A DNA stretch of 64,000 nt, taken from Candidatus Desulfarcum epimagneticum. Its GTDB lineage: Bacteria > Desulfobacterota > Desulfobacteria > Desulfobacterales > CR-1. Below, piece by piece: positions 8,138-17,724 of the stretch; the first letter of the stretch is position 1, and each line of letters starts with the position of its first letter. Below the pieces are notes generated by a model. It searched no databases. It was not told the origin of the DNA and worked only from the letters and a program-made list of their open reading frames with translations. The DNA is taken from NCBI GenBank assembly GCA_900659855.1, contig CAACVI010000023.1, positions 62,001 through 126,000 on the forward strand, in the 5' to 3' direction. The translations under genes and the position numbers were made by a program.

Positions 8138-10522
8138 TTAATACCGGACGGTGAAAGACGTGTAAAGGTCCCATACCGTGTCGGGGGTGGGAAAGATCGC
8201 CCCGATGGCGTCCGCGTCGGAAATGGGCACAGGCGCTCCCATGGGATTTCCGCTCAGGGTGTATTTGTAGTCATAGTACCGGGCGCCCAGGGTCAAAAAC
8301 ATGTTTCGGCCCACAATGGGCTTGATGTAGTACCCTTCCACGACCGTTCCCCGGGCGGACAGTTTGCTGGCCACCAGGGAATCCTCGGCGCTGGTCATGT
8401 TGAACCAGTATTTGGAGCCCCAGTTGAACTCAAGGCCCAGCCGGTCATCGCCAAAGGCCGGGAAAACCGCTCCCATGTACAGGCTGTATCCGTCCCTGGA
8501 TTTCAGGTCATCATTGCACAGAAGACCGGCCCCCAGTATCCTGTAAAACGGGTGGTCGGAAAGCTGGGAGGGCTCGGTGTGGCTCCATGACAGGGCCAGA
8601 AACAGATCAATGTCCAGGTCCTCAAAAAAAGAAGAGAGGTTGGTCCGGAAAAGCGCGCCCAGGAGATCGAAGTCGCCGATGTTGGTGTAGGGCTCCATTT
8701 TGGTGATGACGCCGGCGCTGTTATCTTTAATATGGATCACCCGCTCCTTGTCGATGCCTTCGCCCCGGGCGTTGAACAGCCATTCATCCGTTCGGGTCAC
8801 CTGGAAGGGCATGACCATCAGGCCGGAAAAGCCGTCCGTGATGTTCCACGCATGGGCGTAGTTGACCACCAGGCTGGTGAGGCCGTCGTCGTACAGGGTG
8901 GAGATGAATCCACCGAATGTGGCGTCTTTGATGGAATCGCTGTCATGCCCCAGGGAGAAACTGTTTCCCCATCCGCTTTCAAACCCCACCCCGTAGCAGA
9001 GTTTGAACGAAAATCCCGGGACGCCCACCTTGTCCTCCAGCGAGAAGGTCAGCGACGCCCCGTCAAACTGCATGTTGACGAGGCTGGCCAAAGGAGAGCC
9101 GCCCTCAAGGCCGTAGGCGGCGTATTCAAGGGGGGCGCCCATGGTGGCGGGCCTTCTGCCCAGGGAGAAATTAATGGGGGTCGCGCCGATTTTGGTTTTC
9201 CAGTTGAAGTAGGCGCGCTCCAGCCGAATGGAGTCCCCGTGGGGAAGGCTGGAAGTGTTGGAGTCGAGGAAGATATCTCCAAAGGCCCCGTTGTTGACCT
9301 TCATGGCGGAGCTGTCGCCGAACACCTTGTACATGGCCAGCCGTCCGGTGAAGCTTAAGCTCGGCTTGATTTTGGCCTTCATGTTCATCATGAATTTGTT
9401 GGTCCAGATGGTGTCGTCATCCAGGTTGTACGATTCCGAATTCGGCGTATGGCTGCCCAACTGCATGGCTTTTCTTAAATTTTCAGCGAAAGTCGCCGGC
9501 AGCCCGTCAAAGCCGAAACCCTTCAGGGCCAGGACTTTTTCAAGGCTTCCGTTCATATCCACCAAGGGGTTTAAGACCCCTTTCCAAGTCGTTTCAAGGT
9601 CATTGACGGAACTGAATGTTCTGAAAACCGAGCCGTCCCGGGAAAAGGCATCTAGGAACCATTCCGGCGCCCGTTTTACTTCGTTGTAATGGATGGAGTC
9701 GCACCGGCTTCTTAACTCAAAGTCGAATGAGAGTTTGTCGGTGGCTGTGTGAAGCTCCGCTTCGTCCAGCCGGTCTCCCAGATCCAGCACTTCTTCTTCC
9801 AGGTCATCCACTTGCTTTTTAAGCTCGGCGATGACCTCTCCGGGGGCTTTCGGCTGAGCTTTCACCCGGGGTTTGGCCGGCGCTTTGGCCGGGGCTTTGG
9901 CCCGAACTTTTGTCCGGGGCGCCGCGCTTCCGGCGGGTTTGAGCAGGGGCGCGTACACATATCCCAGCGCGTCCCCGTCCCGGTTTGTTTTAAAAACAGG
10001 GCGCCAGCCGTCTTCCGGCGTCCCGGCCTTGACCCGGTCCCCCGGACGGAGCTTGCCCACGACTTCAGATCGGATATCAGGAGATTTCCGGATGTTGACC
10101 CTCGTCCGAACCCTGCGGATGTCGGGATCCTGCCCGGCGGTGGATATCCGGGCCTTCGAGGTGGTATTTCCGGCGGGTTTGAGCAGGGGCGCGTACACAT
10201 ATCCCATCGGCTCGGCGTCGCCGTCCACGCTTTGCCCGACGTCAAAGACCGGGCGCCAGTAATTTTTCAGATCCCCGGCCTTGACCCGGTCTCCCCGGCG
10301 GAGTTTGCCCACGATGTTCGACCGGGTGGTGGGGGATTTTCGAATGTTGACGGTTTCATCCACCCGGCAGACGATGGGGGCCTCACCGGCGCAGGATATT
10401 TCAGGGTCCGGGATTCCCTCCTCGGCCGACCAGGCGCCGACGGCCGAAAAAAGGAACGCGGCCGCGCACACGATGAAAGCGGCGGCCATTTTTTTAAAAT
10501 TCAGCGGTGTTTTTTTATCCAT
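8138..10522 (-). CDS. Outer-membrane barrel with two SH3b domains and a coiled coil, DUF3373-like
   Basis: The 794-residue protein starts at ATG 10522 (MDKKTPLNF), preceded by a good AGGAG site; the open frame runs 25 codons further. A signal peptide ends near 33. Two bacterial SH3 domains follow (about 48-108 and 122-180), each with VNIRKSP, VGKLRxGDRVKAG, WRPVF and GYVYAPLLKP. Then come a Lys/Ala/Pro linker, a coiled coil (VIAELKKQVDDLEEEVLDL) and a barrel domain with HTATDKLSFDFELRSRCDS, typical of DUF3373-type proteins. SH3b domains commonly bind peptidoglycan, so a barrel tethered to the cell wall through a trimer-like coiled coil is plausible. It is a paralogue of the barrel at 4665. 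The SH3 copies share a nearly identical stretch of about 35 bases. Confidence 0.75.
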   Translation of the reverse strand: MDKKTPLNFKKMAAAFIVCAAAFLFSAVGAWSAEEGIPDPEISCAGEAPIVCRVDETVNIRKSPTTRSNIVGKLRRGDRVKAGDLKNYWRPVFDVGQSVDGDAEPMGYVYAPLLKPAGNTTSKARISTAGQDPDIRRVRTRVNIRKSPDIRSEVVGKLRPGDRVKAGTPEDGWRPVFKTNRDGDALGYVYAPLLKPAGSAAPRTKVRAKAPAKAPAKPRVKAQPKAPGEVIAELKKQVDDLEEEVLDLGDRLDEAELHTATDKLSFDFELRSRCDSIHYNEVKRAPEWFLDAFSRDGSVFRTFSSVNDLETTWKGVLNPLVDMNGSLEKVLALKGFGFDGLPATFAENLRKAMQLGSHTPNSESYNLDDDTIWTNKFMMNMKAKIKPSLSFTGRLAMYKVFGDSSAMKVNNGAFGDIFLDSNTSSLPHGDSIRLERAYFNWKTKIGATPINFSLGRRPATMGAPLEYAAYGLEGGSPLASLVNMQFDGASLTFSLEDKVGVPGFSFKLCYGVGFESGWGNSFSLGHDSDSIKDATFGGFISTLYDDGLTSLVVNYAHAWNITDGFSGLMVMPFQVTRTDEWLFNARGEGIDKERVIHIKDNSAGVITKMEPYTNIGDFDLLGALFRTNLSSFFEDLDIDLFLALSWSHTEPSQLSDHPFYRILGAGLLCNDDLKSRDGYSLYMGAVFPAFGDDRLGLEFNWGSKYWFNMTSAEDSLVASKLSARGTVVEGYYIKPIVGRNMFLTLGARYYDYKYTLSGNPMGAPVPISDADAIGAIFPTPDTVWDLYTSFTVRY

Positions 10523-11467
10523 GTGGCTCTCCTGTCTCAACATATTTCTTGCCGTGGAGCATGGCGTTCGGCCGGATTGACTGCCAGGCTCGCTCAAGTT
10601 TTATTTTCGGGAAAGTCAGTCAAACCCGTCGATTGGAAGGGTTTTGAAACGCGTGATCATTTTTTATCTGTTTGGGCGCCGGCCGGTTTTATCCAGCTGT
10701 CTCTCTCCCGGCTATCATAGAAAAAAACGCCGGTTCAAGTCAACAAAAATAATTTGGATTCATAAAAAAATAAGCGCCTGATCCGCTTTTGTTTTTTTGG
10801 GTCAGACTGAGACAGGATAATTTAAAAAAAAAGCGTCGCGCCCTGCGTATTGCGCGATGCCGTTCAATCGGTTTTTTACGAACTTGTCGTTTGTTTATGA
10901 GGAAAATATGATGAAAATATATCTGGACGTTTCGGAAAACAAAAAAATATAAACTCATAGGCGTCCCCATTATATCCCTGGGGGAGACTTGATCCCCCGG
11001 CCGGGAATCATTCACCATTCAGGCTTTGACCCCGATATGCGTTCGTTTTTTGATCCATTACCAAATTTTGGGCTTAAAGTTTTCATCATTGATAATGATA
11101 GCCGTTTCCTCCGCCTGGCCAATGACGAAAAGGCCCTGTTTAGGTCAAAGGGATCGAGAATATGGACAAAGCGCTGGTTTTTGTTTTTTCGGCCGGCGGT
11201 TTTTACAAAAACGCCATCGGGTTTTTTCATGACAACGGGATCGCATGGAGCGAGGATAAAAGGTTTCTGGATCATTAAACCGGCGCCGGTCAGCGTCAAA
11301 AGAGCGGCGCGGAAGTCAAAAAGGTCAGAATTTTACATGGAAGCGTTTTGCAAACTTAATCGGCTGGCTAATGAAAAGAGTAAGCATTTTGCATCCTTTT
11401 CCGGATCAGGGATTAAAGCGTTCATACCCGAGGTGGGAGCCGTATGAGGTGGAGCCATCAATTGTGT
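10523..11467. other. 945-base stretch without a convincing gene
   Basis: Open frames on both strands here (for example plus 10989-11447 and minus 11012-11299) have no recognisable motifs, no good ribosome sites and overlap one another. The part at 10730-10980 is AT-rich and probably holds the promoter of the SH3 barrel gene. The rest may be degraded sequence, consistent with the neighbouring truncated phosphatase. Confidence 0.5.
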
Positions 11468-12061
11468 TTATATCTGGGCCATCACAATGGTCAGATTGTC
11501 GCTTCCCCCCGCGTCGAGAGCCTCCCCGGAAAGTCTTTTCACCTTTGCCTCGATGCCGGCCCGGTCGGCCAAAATGGAGGATATGGCTTTTGGCGGCAAT
11601 TCTCCATGTATGCCGTCCGTCATGAGCGTCAGCTGGTCTCCCTCCCTAATCTGAAGGCTTCCGGTTTCCGGGTCGCAGGGGCCGCTCCCCTGGCCAAGGG
11701 CCTGGTCCAGGATGTTTCTCGATTGATGGGAGGAAGCTTCCTCTTCGGTTATTTCTCCCTCTTCCACCAAAAACCATGCCATGCTCTGGTCACATGTGAT
11801 CTGCCCCGTTATTCCGTTTCTTGTCAGGTAGAGCCGGGAATCTCCCACATGGGCCCACCAGGCCCTGCCGGCGTGCGCGATCACGGTTGTCGCCGTGGTT
11901 CCCATCCCTTTGGAGGCCGGATTTTTTTCCGCGAATTCCTGTATGCGGTCCGAAGCCTCTTTCATAAGCGCCAAAAGTCTTTTTTCCTTTCGAGAATTTC
12001 TTTCGCGCTTTAAATAAAAATTTTCGGCCCACGAATCCAGTCCGTTTCTTATTGACGACTA
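11468..12061 (-). pseudogene. PP2C-type Ser/Thr phosphatase missing its N-terminus
   Basis: The C-terminal two thirds of a PPM/PP2C phosphatase are intact: MGTTATTVIAH, AHVGDSRLYL, DQSMAWFLVEEG, NILDQALG, GDQLTLMTDGIHG and GGSDNLTIVMAQ, the metal- and phosphate-binding motifs of the later half. The frame stays open back to a TAG at 12059-12061, with alternative starts TTG 11974 and ATG 11965. The first 70 or so residues, including the GxxxxxNED metal motif and the DGMGGH loop, are absent in every frame upstream. It is therefore 5'-truncated and probably inactive. A separately used short domain is possible but unlikely. Confidence 0.65.
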
Positions 12062-12499
12062 TCACACCGCGTAGTATCTCTGTCAATAAAAAAACAAAAG
12101 GACAACGAGCGGTGATAAAAGAGGACAGTCCAGCAATACCCATAAGTATTGACATTTGTTTAATCGAAGCCGCATCCACACAGTGGTTGTCCGCGCGTTG
12201 ACATCCAATTTGAAGCGCGCGCAAGCCCTTGGAAATGTTTTATTAAAGAAGGGGGAGGCCAATTCGCCCCAAAAAAGCGTCGTCAATATATCGCAAATAT
12301 TCACGGTCGGGAAAAATGATTTGTCCGGCAAAATCGGCGCGCTTACAAAGGGCGGCTTTGACGGACCAAATGGTGTATATAGAGCCCATGCGCTTTTTTT
12401 TATATATGCGGGACGACATCATGCTGGGGCATCATCTTGATCTTTTGAATGACGGGGGGATTTCATATTTTTTCCCCGAAATTAAAGGAAAAAAGGAAA
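12062..12499. other. Intergenic region upstream of selO, no gene seen
   Basis: No open frame here shows coding character. The region is mixed in composition, has an AT-rich stretch at 12080-12150, and contains short runs such as AAAAAGGAAA just before the selO start. It presumably holds the selO promoter and may hold debris of the missing phosphatase 5' part, although no phosphatase motif was found. Confidence 0.45.
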
Positions 12500-13954
12500 A
12501 TGAATTTTTCAAATTCTTACGCGCGGTTAAATGAGGTTTTTTACGAAAGAACACGGCCCGGGCCGGTGAGCGCCCCCCGGCTTTTTTTGTGGAATTCCGG
12601 CCTGGCTGAGCGGCTGATGATTCCGGATGAATGGGCCCATGATCCGGACTCGCTGGCGCGAATTTTTTCAGGCAATCGCATCCTGCCCGGATCAGAGCCC
12701 ATTGCGACGGCTTACGCGGGTCACCAGTTCGGCGGTTTTGCGCCCCAGCTCGGAGACGGACGGGCCCATCTTCTCGGGGAGGTTTTGGATGAATCCGGGA
12801 AAAGATGGGACATCCAGCTCAAAGGCTCCGGCCGCACCTCGTTTTCCCGGGGGGGCGATGGCCGATGCGCGCTTGGCCCGGCGCTTCGGGAGTTCATCAT
12901 GAGCGAGGCCATGGCGGCTTTGGGCGTCCCCACCACACGCTGCCTGGCGGTGGTCGCCACCGGGGAAACCGTTTTTCGCGAAACGCCTTTGCCGGGGGCC
13001 GTCGTGACGCGGGTCGCCTCAAGCCATATCCGCGTCGGCACGTTCCAGTTCTTCGCGGCCCGGGACGACCGCCCGTCTCTCAAGACGCTTTGCCGATATG
13101 CGATGGAGCGTCATTATCCCGAGTCGCTGGAGGAAGGGCCGACGCCATATGTCTCGCTGATTGACAGGTTCATGGACAGGCAGATTCGGCTGGTGGTGGA
13201 ATGGATGAGGGTCGGTTTTATTCACGGCGTCATGAACACGGACAACACCTCTATTTCCGGGGAAACCATCGACTATGGCCCCTGCGCCATGATGGGAGTC
13301 TATGACCCGAAGACCGTTTACAGCTCCATTGACACGCAGGGCCGATACGCGTTCGGCAATCAGCCCCAAATTATGCAATGGAATATCACGCGATTCGCCG
13401 AGAGCCTGCTGCCGCTCATCAACGCCGACATCCATAAAGCGGTGGATGAAGTCGAGCCGGTTATCGCGGAGTTTTCCGGGCGTTTTGAGAAAAAATATAT
13501 GGAAATGATGGGAAAGAAGCTCGGGCTGACGGCGCTTAAGCCGGGGGACCAGGATCTCATCGAGTCTGTTTTGAACCGGCTCAGGGACCGGCGGCTGGAT
13601 TACACGATCACGTTTGATCTCCTCACCCGGTCTTTGGCGTCCAAAGCCGCGGCGTCTCAAATGGGCCGTGAGCTTGGAGAGGTCTTTGACCTTTGGAAAA
13701 AACGGTTAAGCGGGCAAACGGCGACTTTTGAAGAGGCGCGGGAGCGGATGCGGCGGCATAATCCCGTGGTGATTCCAAGGAACCACCATGTGGAAAAGAC
13801 GCTTCAGGACTGCCAAAAGACCGGGACGGCCGAGTCGGCCGAGAGATTTCTTGAGGTTCTTCGCTCTCCTTATGAAAAGCTGGCGGACACCTCCGATTTT
13901 CAAGACCCTCCGGACGACGGCGATAAGGGGTATCAGACTTTCTGCGGAACCTGA
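12500..13954 (+). CDS. selO: Protein adenylyltransferase SelO (YdiU family)
   Basis: The 484-residue pseudokinase-fold enzyme transfers AMP from ATP to Ser, Thr or Tyr of target proteins, linked in E. coli to redox stress. Visible family blocks are [36 protein letters not shown] (nucleotide-loop region), [24 protein letters not shown], and [24 protein letters not shown], which contains the metal- and ATP-contacting N and D residues. The C-terminus GYQTFCGT is a common ending in this family; the penultimate-region Cys corresponds to the selenocysteine site of some homologues. ATG 12500 is preferred over upstream starts because of the AAAAAGG site and the match to the family N-terminus. Length is normal. 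Confidence 0.93.
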   Translation: MNFSNSYARLNEVFYERTRPGPVSAPRLFLWNSGLAERLMIPDEWAHDPDSLARIFSGNRILPGSEPIATAYAGHQFGGFAPQLGDGRAHLLGEVLDESGKRWDIQLKGSGRTSFSRGGDGRCALGPALREFIMSEAMAALGVPTTRCLAVVATGETVFRETPLPGAVVTRVASSHIRVGTFQFFAARDDRPSLKTLCRYAMERHYPESLEEGPTPYVSLIDRFMDRQIRLVVEWMRVGFIHGVMNTDNTSISGETIDYGPCAMMGVYDPKTVYSSIDTQGRYAFGNQPQIMQWNITRFAESLLPLINADIHKAVDEVEPVIAEFSGRFEKKYMEMMGKKLGLTALKPGDQDLIESVLNRLRDRRLDYTITFDLLTRSLASKAAASQMGRELGEVFDLWKKRLSGQTATFEEARERMRRHNPVVIPRNHHVEKTLQDCQKTGTAESAERFLEVLRSPYEKLADTSDFQDPPDDGDKGYQTFCGT

Positions 13955-14289
13955 AGCCCGGACCTTTAACCGCCGGGTCTTGGTCCGGGGCGGGTTTCCG
14001 GATTTCTATCTGCCTGTTCTTATTTTCCCATTTTTCTATCTGTTTTTGTTTTGGACGCGAAATAAAAAACGATTTGATAATATGTTTCATTTTGATATGA
14101 TGGGTTTGCTCAGCGTTCGAATGGTCTTAACTTTGATGAGACCAAAGACGGAGACATGACAATTTTGGAACCCGGTTTTTAGTTTATCCAGGATATATTG
14201 TAAACCCATTTCTGAGCGAACCCTTAGCCATTTTTCAAGAGGATTGAATGCGGACAAACAAAGACATAAGGGAGGCTTGAGAGGCCGCC
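13955..14289. other. Intergenic region with a family II arm
   Basis: No gene is apparent. Near 14122-14149, GGTCTTAACTTTGATGAGACC is an imperfect palindrome. At 14201-14227 the reverse strand reads AAGGGTTCGCTCAGAAAT, matching the arm of the family II element at 24522-24682. AGGGAGGCTTGAGAGG just before 14290 supplies the ribosome site of the thioesterase gene. Confidence 0.55.
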
Positions 14290-14754
14290 ATGGACTTTAA
14301 GCCTTTAGATCCGAATTATGAGGCCAGGGTGAGGAAGAGTTTCGAGCGCCAGCGTTTTATGTCGTTTATCGGCGCGAAACTGGTTTCCGTGACGCCCGGC
14401 GGATGCGAAATATATCTGCCTTACAAAGAAGAGCTGTCCCAGCAGCATGGCTATTTCCACGCGGGCGTTGTGGGGACAATCGCCGACAACTGCGGCGGAT
14501 ACGCGGCCTACAGTCTGATGCCCGCCGGCTCATCGATTTTGACCGTGGAGTACAAATTGAATCTCGTGGCCCCGGGGCTGGGGCAGGGGCTGATCGGCAG
14601 GGGAAAGGTCATCCGGCCGGGACGCTCTTTGACCGTGTGCGAAACCCGGGTGTTTGGGGCGCTGGACGGCGCTGAAACGCTGTGCGCCACATCCCTGATG
14701 ACGCTGATGAACATGGAGGGAAAGCCGGATCGCCGGCTGGACGAAAAAATATGA
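14290..14754 (+). CDS. PaaI-type hotdog-fold thioesterase
   Basis: The 154-residue protein has the PaaI/YigI-like hotdog pattern: LPYKEELSQQHGYFHAGVVGTIADNCGGYAA carries the conserved HAG and Asp region of the central helix, followed by the strands ILTVEYKLNLVAPG, LIGRGKVIRPGRSLTVCETRVFG and LCATSLMTLMNM. These enzymes hydrolyse acyl- or aryl-CoA thioesters in the cytoplasm. Its last codons overlap the MFS gene start (ATGA at 14751-14754), so the two are probably translated together. The following acyl-CoA dehydrogenases suggest a shared CoA-ester pathway, but the substrate is not visible. Confidence 0.85.
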   Translation: MDFKPLDPNYEARVRKSFERQRFMSFIGAKLVSVTPGGCEIYLPYKEELSQQHGYFHAGVVGTIADNCGGYAAYSLMPAGSSILTVEYKLNLVAPGLGQGLIGRGKVIRPGRSLTVCETRVFGALDGAETLCATSLMTLMNMEGKPDRRLDEKI

Positions 14755-16127
14755 GCGATATCTCCCCTTTTTCCATCCCCAATATCCGGCGCTACATCGG
14801 ATTCAAGGTTCTGTTTAATTCCAGATTTTACTACCCGGTTTTTGCGATCCTGTTCCTGGATTTCGGTTTGAGCGTGGCGCAGTTCGCCATCCTCAACGCG
14901 GTCTGGGCCGCCACCATTGTGGCGGCCGAGGTCCCCTCCGGGGCGCTCGCCGATGTGATCGGCCGAAAACGTCTCCTGGTCTTCGCCACTTTCACCATGG
15001 TGGTGGAGGTGGGGCTGATCAGCTTTGTGCCGACATCCGATCCGTCTCTTGTTTTTTATGTGTTTTTAATCAACCGGGTTCTAAGCGGCCTGGCCGAGGC
15101 CGCCGCCAGCGGAGCGGATGAGGCGCTGGCCTACGATTCCCTGAAAGCCCGGGGAAACCTGGACGACTGGGGACGGGTTCTGGAGCTGCTGGCGCGGTTC
15201 CAGTCCATCGGCTTTATCGTGGCCATGAGCGCGGGCGCGGCGCTTTATGACCCGCGCCTGATGGAGGGCCTTTGCCGCTTTTTGGGGTTTTCCGTCTCCC
15301 TTTCCCAGGAAACCACCATGCGCTTTCCCCTTTACGGGACCCTGGGGCTGAGCCTGTTCGCCTGCATGACCACGCTGGGAATGACGGAGACGGAACCGGG
15401 AAAAGAGGCCGGACCCCGTCAGACCGGCAAAATGGCCCATCTGAGAGGCGCGTTCGGCCTGACCTTTAAGGCCGGAAAATGGATTTTTAAAACGCCGTTT
15501 GTTTTGAGCGTGATTTTATTCGGCATGCTTTTTGACGGGATCATCCGCATGGTCATCACCCTTTCCAGCGAGTATTACCGGATGATCCAGCTTCCGGAGT
15601 CCACCTTCGGCCTTATCGGCTCCCTTGTCGCCATGCTGGGTTTTGTGATTCCCCGACTCGCAAGACAGACCGCGGAGAGCCATCCCCCGTCAAGAGGGCT
15701 CTGGCTCACGGCGGGCCTCACCCTTGCCGGGCTTTCCGGCATGGGTTTTTTCTGGCCCTGGACCGGCCTTCTTCCCGCCCTGGTCACCTTCGGCGCCATG
15801 TACTTTAACGGCTTTTTCGTCAGTTTTTACGTGAACCGGGAAACCGCGTCCGGACAGCGGGCCACGGTGTTAAGCTTTAAAGGGCTCTCCTACAACCTTT
15901 GCTACGGAATGCTGGGCATGGGGTACGCCTTTTTAGTGAAAACCCAAAAGGCGGCGCTTGAATCCCAGGTTCCCGCTCTTTCGGAAAAGATCGCCCTGGA
16001 TCCCGTGATGATCGAAAACCTGGCCTTCCGGGAGACGTTTGTGTGGTTCCCGGGGGCGTTCATCGCGGGTTTTCTTGTTTTGTATCCGCTCTGTTTTCTT
16101 TTTCTCAAAAAACGAAAGGCGAAATAA
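14751..16127 (+). CDS. Major facilitator superfamily transporter
   Basis: The 458-residue polytopic membrane protein has about 12 hydrophobic segments. A motif-A-like loop lies between the second and third segments (PSGALADVIGRKRLL), and the acidic and positive charges of GADEALAYDSL resemble MFS drug/metabolite carriers. ATG 14751 overlaps the thioesterase stop; the open frame extends upstream in the thioesterase gene but is not used. The C-terminus is Lys/Arg-rich (LFLKKRKAK). The transported compound is unknown. Coupling to a thioesterase and proximity to acyl-CoA dehydrogenases suggest an organic acid or lipid-related substrate, which is inference only. Confidence 0.85.
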   Translation: MSDISPFSIPNIRRYIGFKVLFNSRFYYPVFAILFLDFGLSVAQFAILNAVWAATIVAAEVPSGALADVIGRKRLLVFATFTMVVEVGLISFVPTSDPSLVFYVFLINRVLSGLAEAAASGADEALAYDSLKARGNLDDWGRVLELLARFQSIGFIVAMSAGAALYDPRLMEGLCRFLGFSVSLSQETTMRFPLYGTLGLSLFACMTTLGMTETEPGKEAGPRQTGKMAHLRGAFGLTFKAGKWIFKTPFVLSVILFGMLFDGIIRMVITLSSEYYRMIQLPESTFGLIGSLVAMLGFVIPRLARQTAESHPPSRGLWLTAGLTLAGLSGMGFFWPWTGLLPALVTFGAMYFNGFFVSFYVNRETASGQRATVLSFKGLSYNLCYGMLGMGYAFLVKTQKAALESQVPALSEKIALDPVMIENLAFRETFVWFPGAFIAGFLVLYPLCFLFLKKRKAK

Positions 16128-16200
16128 GCGGTCCGATTTTTGAGAAAAGTGGCGGATTGGCAATCGGATTTACAATCCTCAGAAATACAAAGGAGGGGAT

Positions 16201-17706
16201 GTGGCGCTTTCAAAATTCGAGCAAAAAGCCTATTTGAGCCGGGAGCCCCAATGGGACGACATCATGTGCGGGGCCGATGCCCTGGGAAAATCGCCGGCGG
16301 GCATGGTGAAAGAAACCCGGGAAGTGGTGGCCCTGGCCCGGAAGTTCAATGATGAAATGTCTAAGGAGGGGTTTTTGGAAATGGATCGCAAAATCCAGGA
16401 AAACCCCGACTATCTGCCGGAGGAGCTGGTGAAAAAGGCCTCCGAATGGGGGTTTTACACCATGTGGATTCCAAAGCTGTTCGGGGGAAAGGGATACAAC
16501 CTGCCCTCTTTTTCCCACTTCGCCGAGGAGCTGGCCGCCAACTGCGCGGCCATGGCCAATCTCATCGGGGTGCATTACCTGGGCATGGCCACTTTGATGG
16601 CGACCTGGAATTCCAGGCTCATTGTCCGGGCGATGGGCGAGGTCATTGAAGGGGAAAGGACCGGGCGCCCCTGCCTCATCTCCCTGGCGCTCACCGAGCC
16701 CTCCGCCGGAACGGACATTGAGGACGTGGAGCTGATGGAAAAAGGGGAGATGACCTGCCACGCCGAGCGGGTTCCCGGCGGATACCGGGTCAATGGATCC
16801 AAGGTGTTTATATCCAACGGTCATTTGTCCACATGGCATATCCTGTTCGCGTTCTCCGATTTGAAAAATCCCTCGGAAAATTTGGTCATCATGGCGGTGA
16901 GAACGGGCATGAAGGGCTTTTCCTTTGGCCGCGTGGAGCGAAAAATGGGACAGAAGGCCTGCCCGGCCTCTGAGCTGATTTTCAAAGACTGCCATGTCCC
17001 GGACGATCTGGTCTGCATGAATCCGGCGGACATGGTCAAACGGGCTAGGGGCCGCCGGGGAAGCGCCATGCAGGTCATTGATTATATTTTTTCCGCCTCC
17101 CGGGCCGGCGTGTGCGCATTCGGGGCCGGCGTGGCCCGGGGCGCCTATGAGGACGCGCTTCAATTCGCCTCCGAAACCATCGTTTGCGGAAAGCGGCTGA
17201 TTGATCACGAATGGGCCCAGGGCATGCTGGCGCGGATGCGCGCCAACACGGACGCCGCCCGGCTGGCCTATGTGGAGTCCAACCATGCCAACAGCCTGCA
17301 CGGCATGTATAAATGGCTGCAATTCAAGCCGTTTTTTTATTTTTTCAAATGGCTCCCTCCCTGGTTTTTTAAAAAATGCGTCCGCCCCTTCCTGACCCGG
17401 CCCATCGGGACCTGGATATTGAGAAAAATTTACTGCGATTTTCAAACCGACGCCGAGATGGACCGGGTGTCCGGCTGGGGGTCTTTGGCCAAATGCGCCG
17501 GGAGCGACGCCGCTGTGGCCAACGGGCGGATGGCCCTTGAGATGATGGGACAGGCCGGGCTTCGCCACGACGCCTCGGCTGAAAAGCGTTTAAGAGACGC
17601 CAAGCTGCTCCAGATTTACGAAGGGACCAACCAGCTCAACCGCCTCAACCTGTTTAAATGCCTCATCGCCCGGTCCTGCCCCGGGGCAAGGGTTTTTGAC
17701 GACTGA
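16201..17706 (+). CDS. Acyl-CoA dehydrogenase, catalytic subunit-like
   Basis: The 501-residue FAD flavoprotein has the acyl-CoA dehydrogenase layout: N-terminal helical domain, SLALTEPSAGTDIEDVE (flavin/substrate loop), GSKVFISNG beta-domain, and a C-terminal helical bundle with YEGTNQLNRL near residue 480, whose Glu is at the position of the catalytic base of medium-chain enzymes. A 50-residue insertion near 370-420 (FKPFFYFFKWLPPWFFKK) is hydrophobic and may touch a membrane or partner. The start is GTG 16201 after AAAGGAGGGG. The next gene, 18 bases on, is a second family member lacking the Glu, which suggests a heteromeric enzyme. Confidence 0.88.
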   Translation: MALSKFEQKAYLSREPQWDDIMCGADALGKSPAGMVKETREVVALARKFNDEMSKEGFLEMDRKIQENPDYLPEELVKKASEWGFYTMWIPKLFGGKGYNLPSFSHFAEELAANCAAMANLIGVHYLGMATLMATWNSRLIVRAMGEVIEGERTGRPCLISLALTEPSAGTDIEDVELMEKGEMTCHAERVPGGYRVNGSKVFISNGHLSTWHILFAFSDLKNPSENLVIMAVRTGMKGFSFGRVERKMGQKACPASELIFKDCHVPDDLVCMNPADMVKRARGRRGSAMQVIDYIFSASRAGVCAFGAGVARGAYEDALQFASETIVCGKRLIDHEWAQGMLARMRANTDAARLAYVESNHANSLHGMYKWLQFKPFFYFFKWLPPWFFKKCVRPFLTRPIGTWILRKIYCDFQTDAEMDRVSGWGSLAKCAGSDAAVANGRMALEMMGQAGLRHDASAEKRLRDAKLLQIYEGTNQLNRLNLFKCLIARSCPGARVFDD

Positions 17707-17724
17707 ATCGAAAGGCCGAATCAA

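Noticed and set aside
10989-11447. A 152-codon plus-strand open frame
   Set aside because: No ribosome site, no motif, and it overlaps an equally featureless antisense frame; the region looks non-coding or degraded.
16210-17568. A 452-codon open frame on the minus strand opposite the first acyl-CoA dehydrogenase
   Set aside because: It is a GC-driven shadow of a gene with strong family motifs; it has no recognisable domain and its composition is that of an antisense frame.
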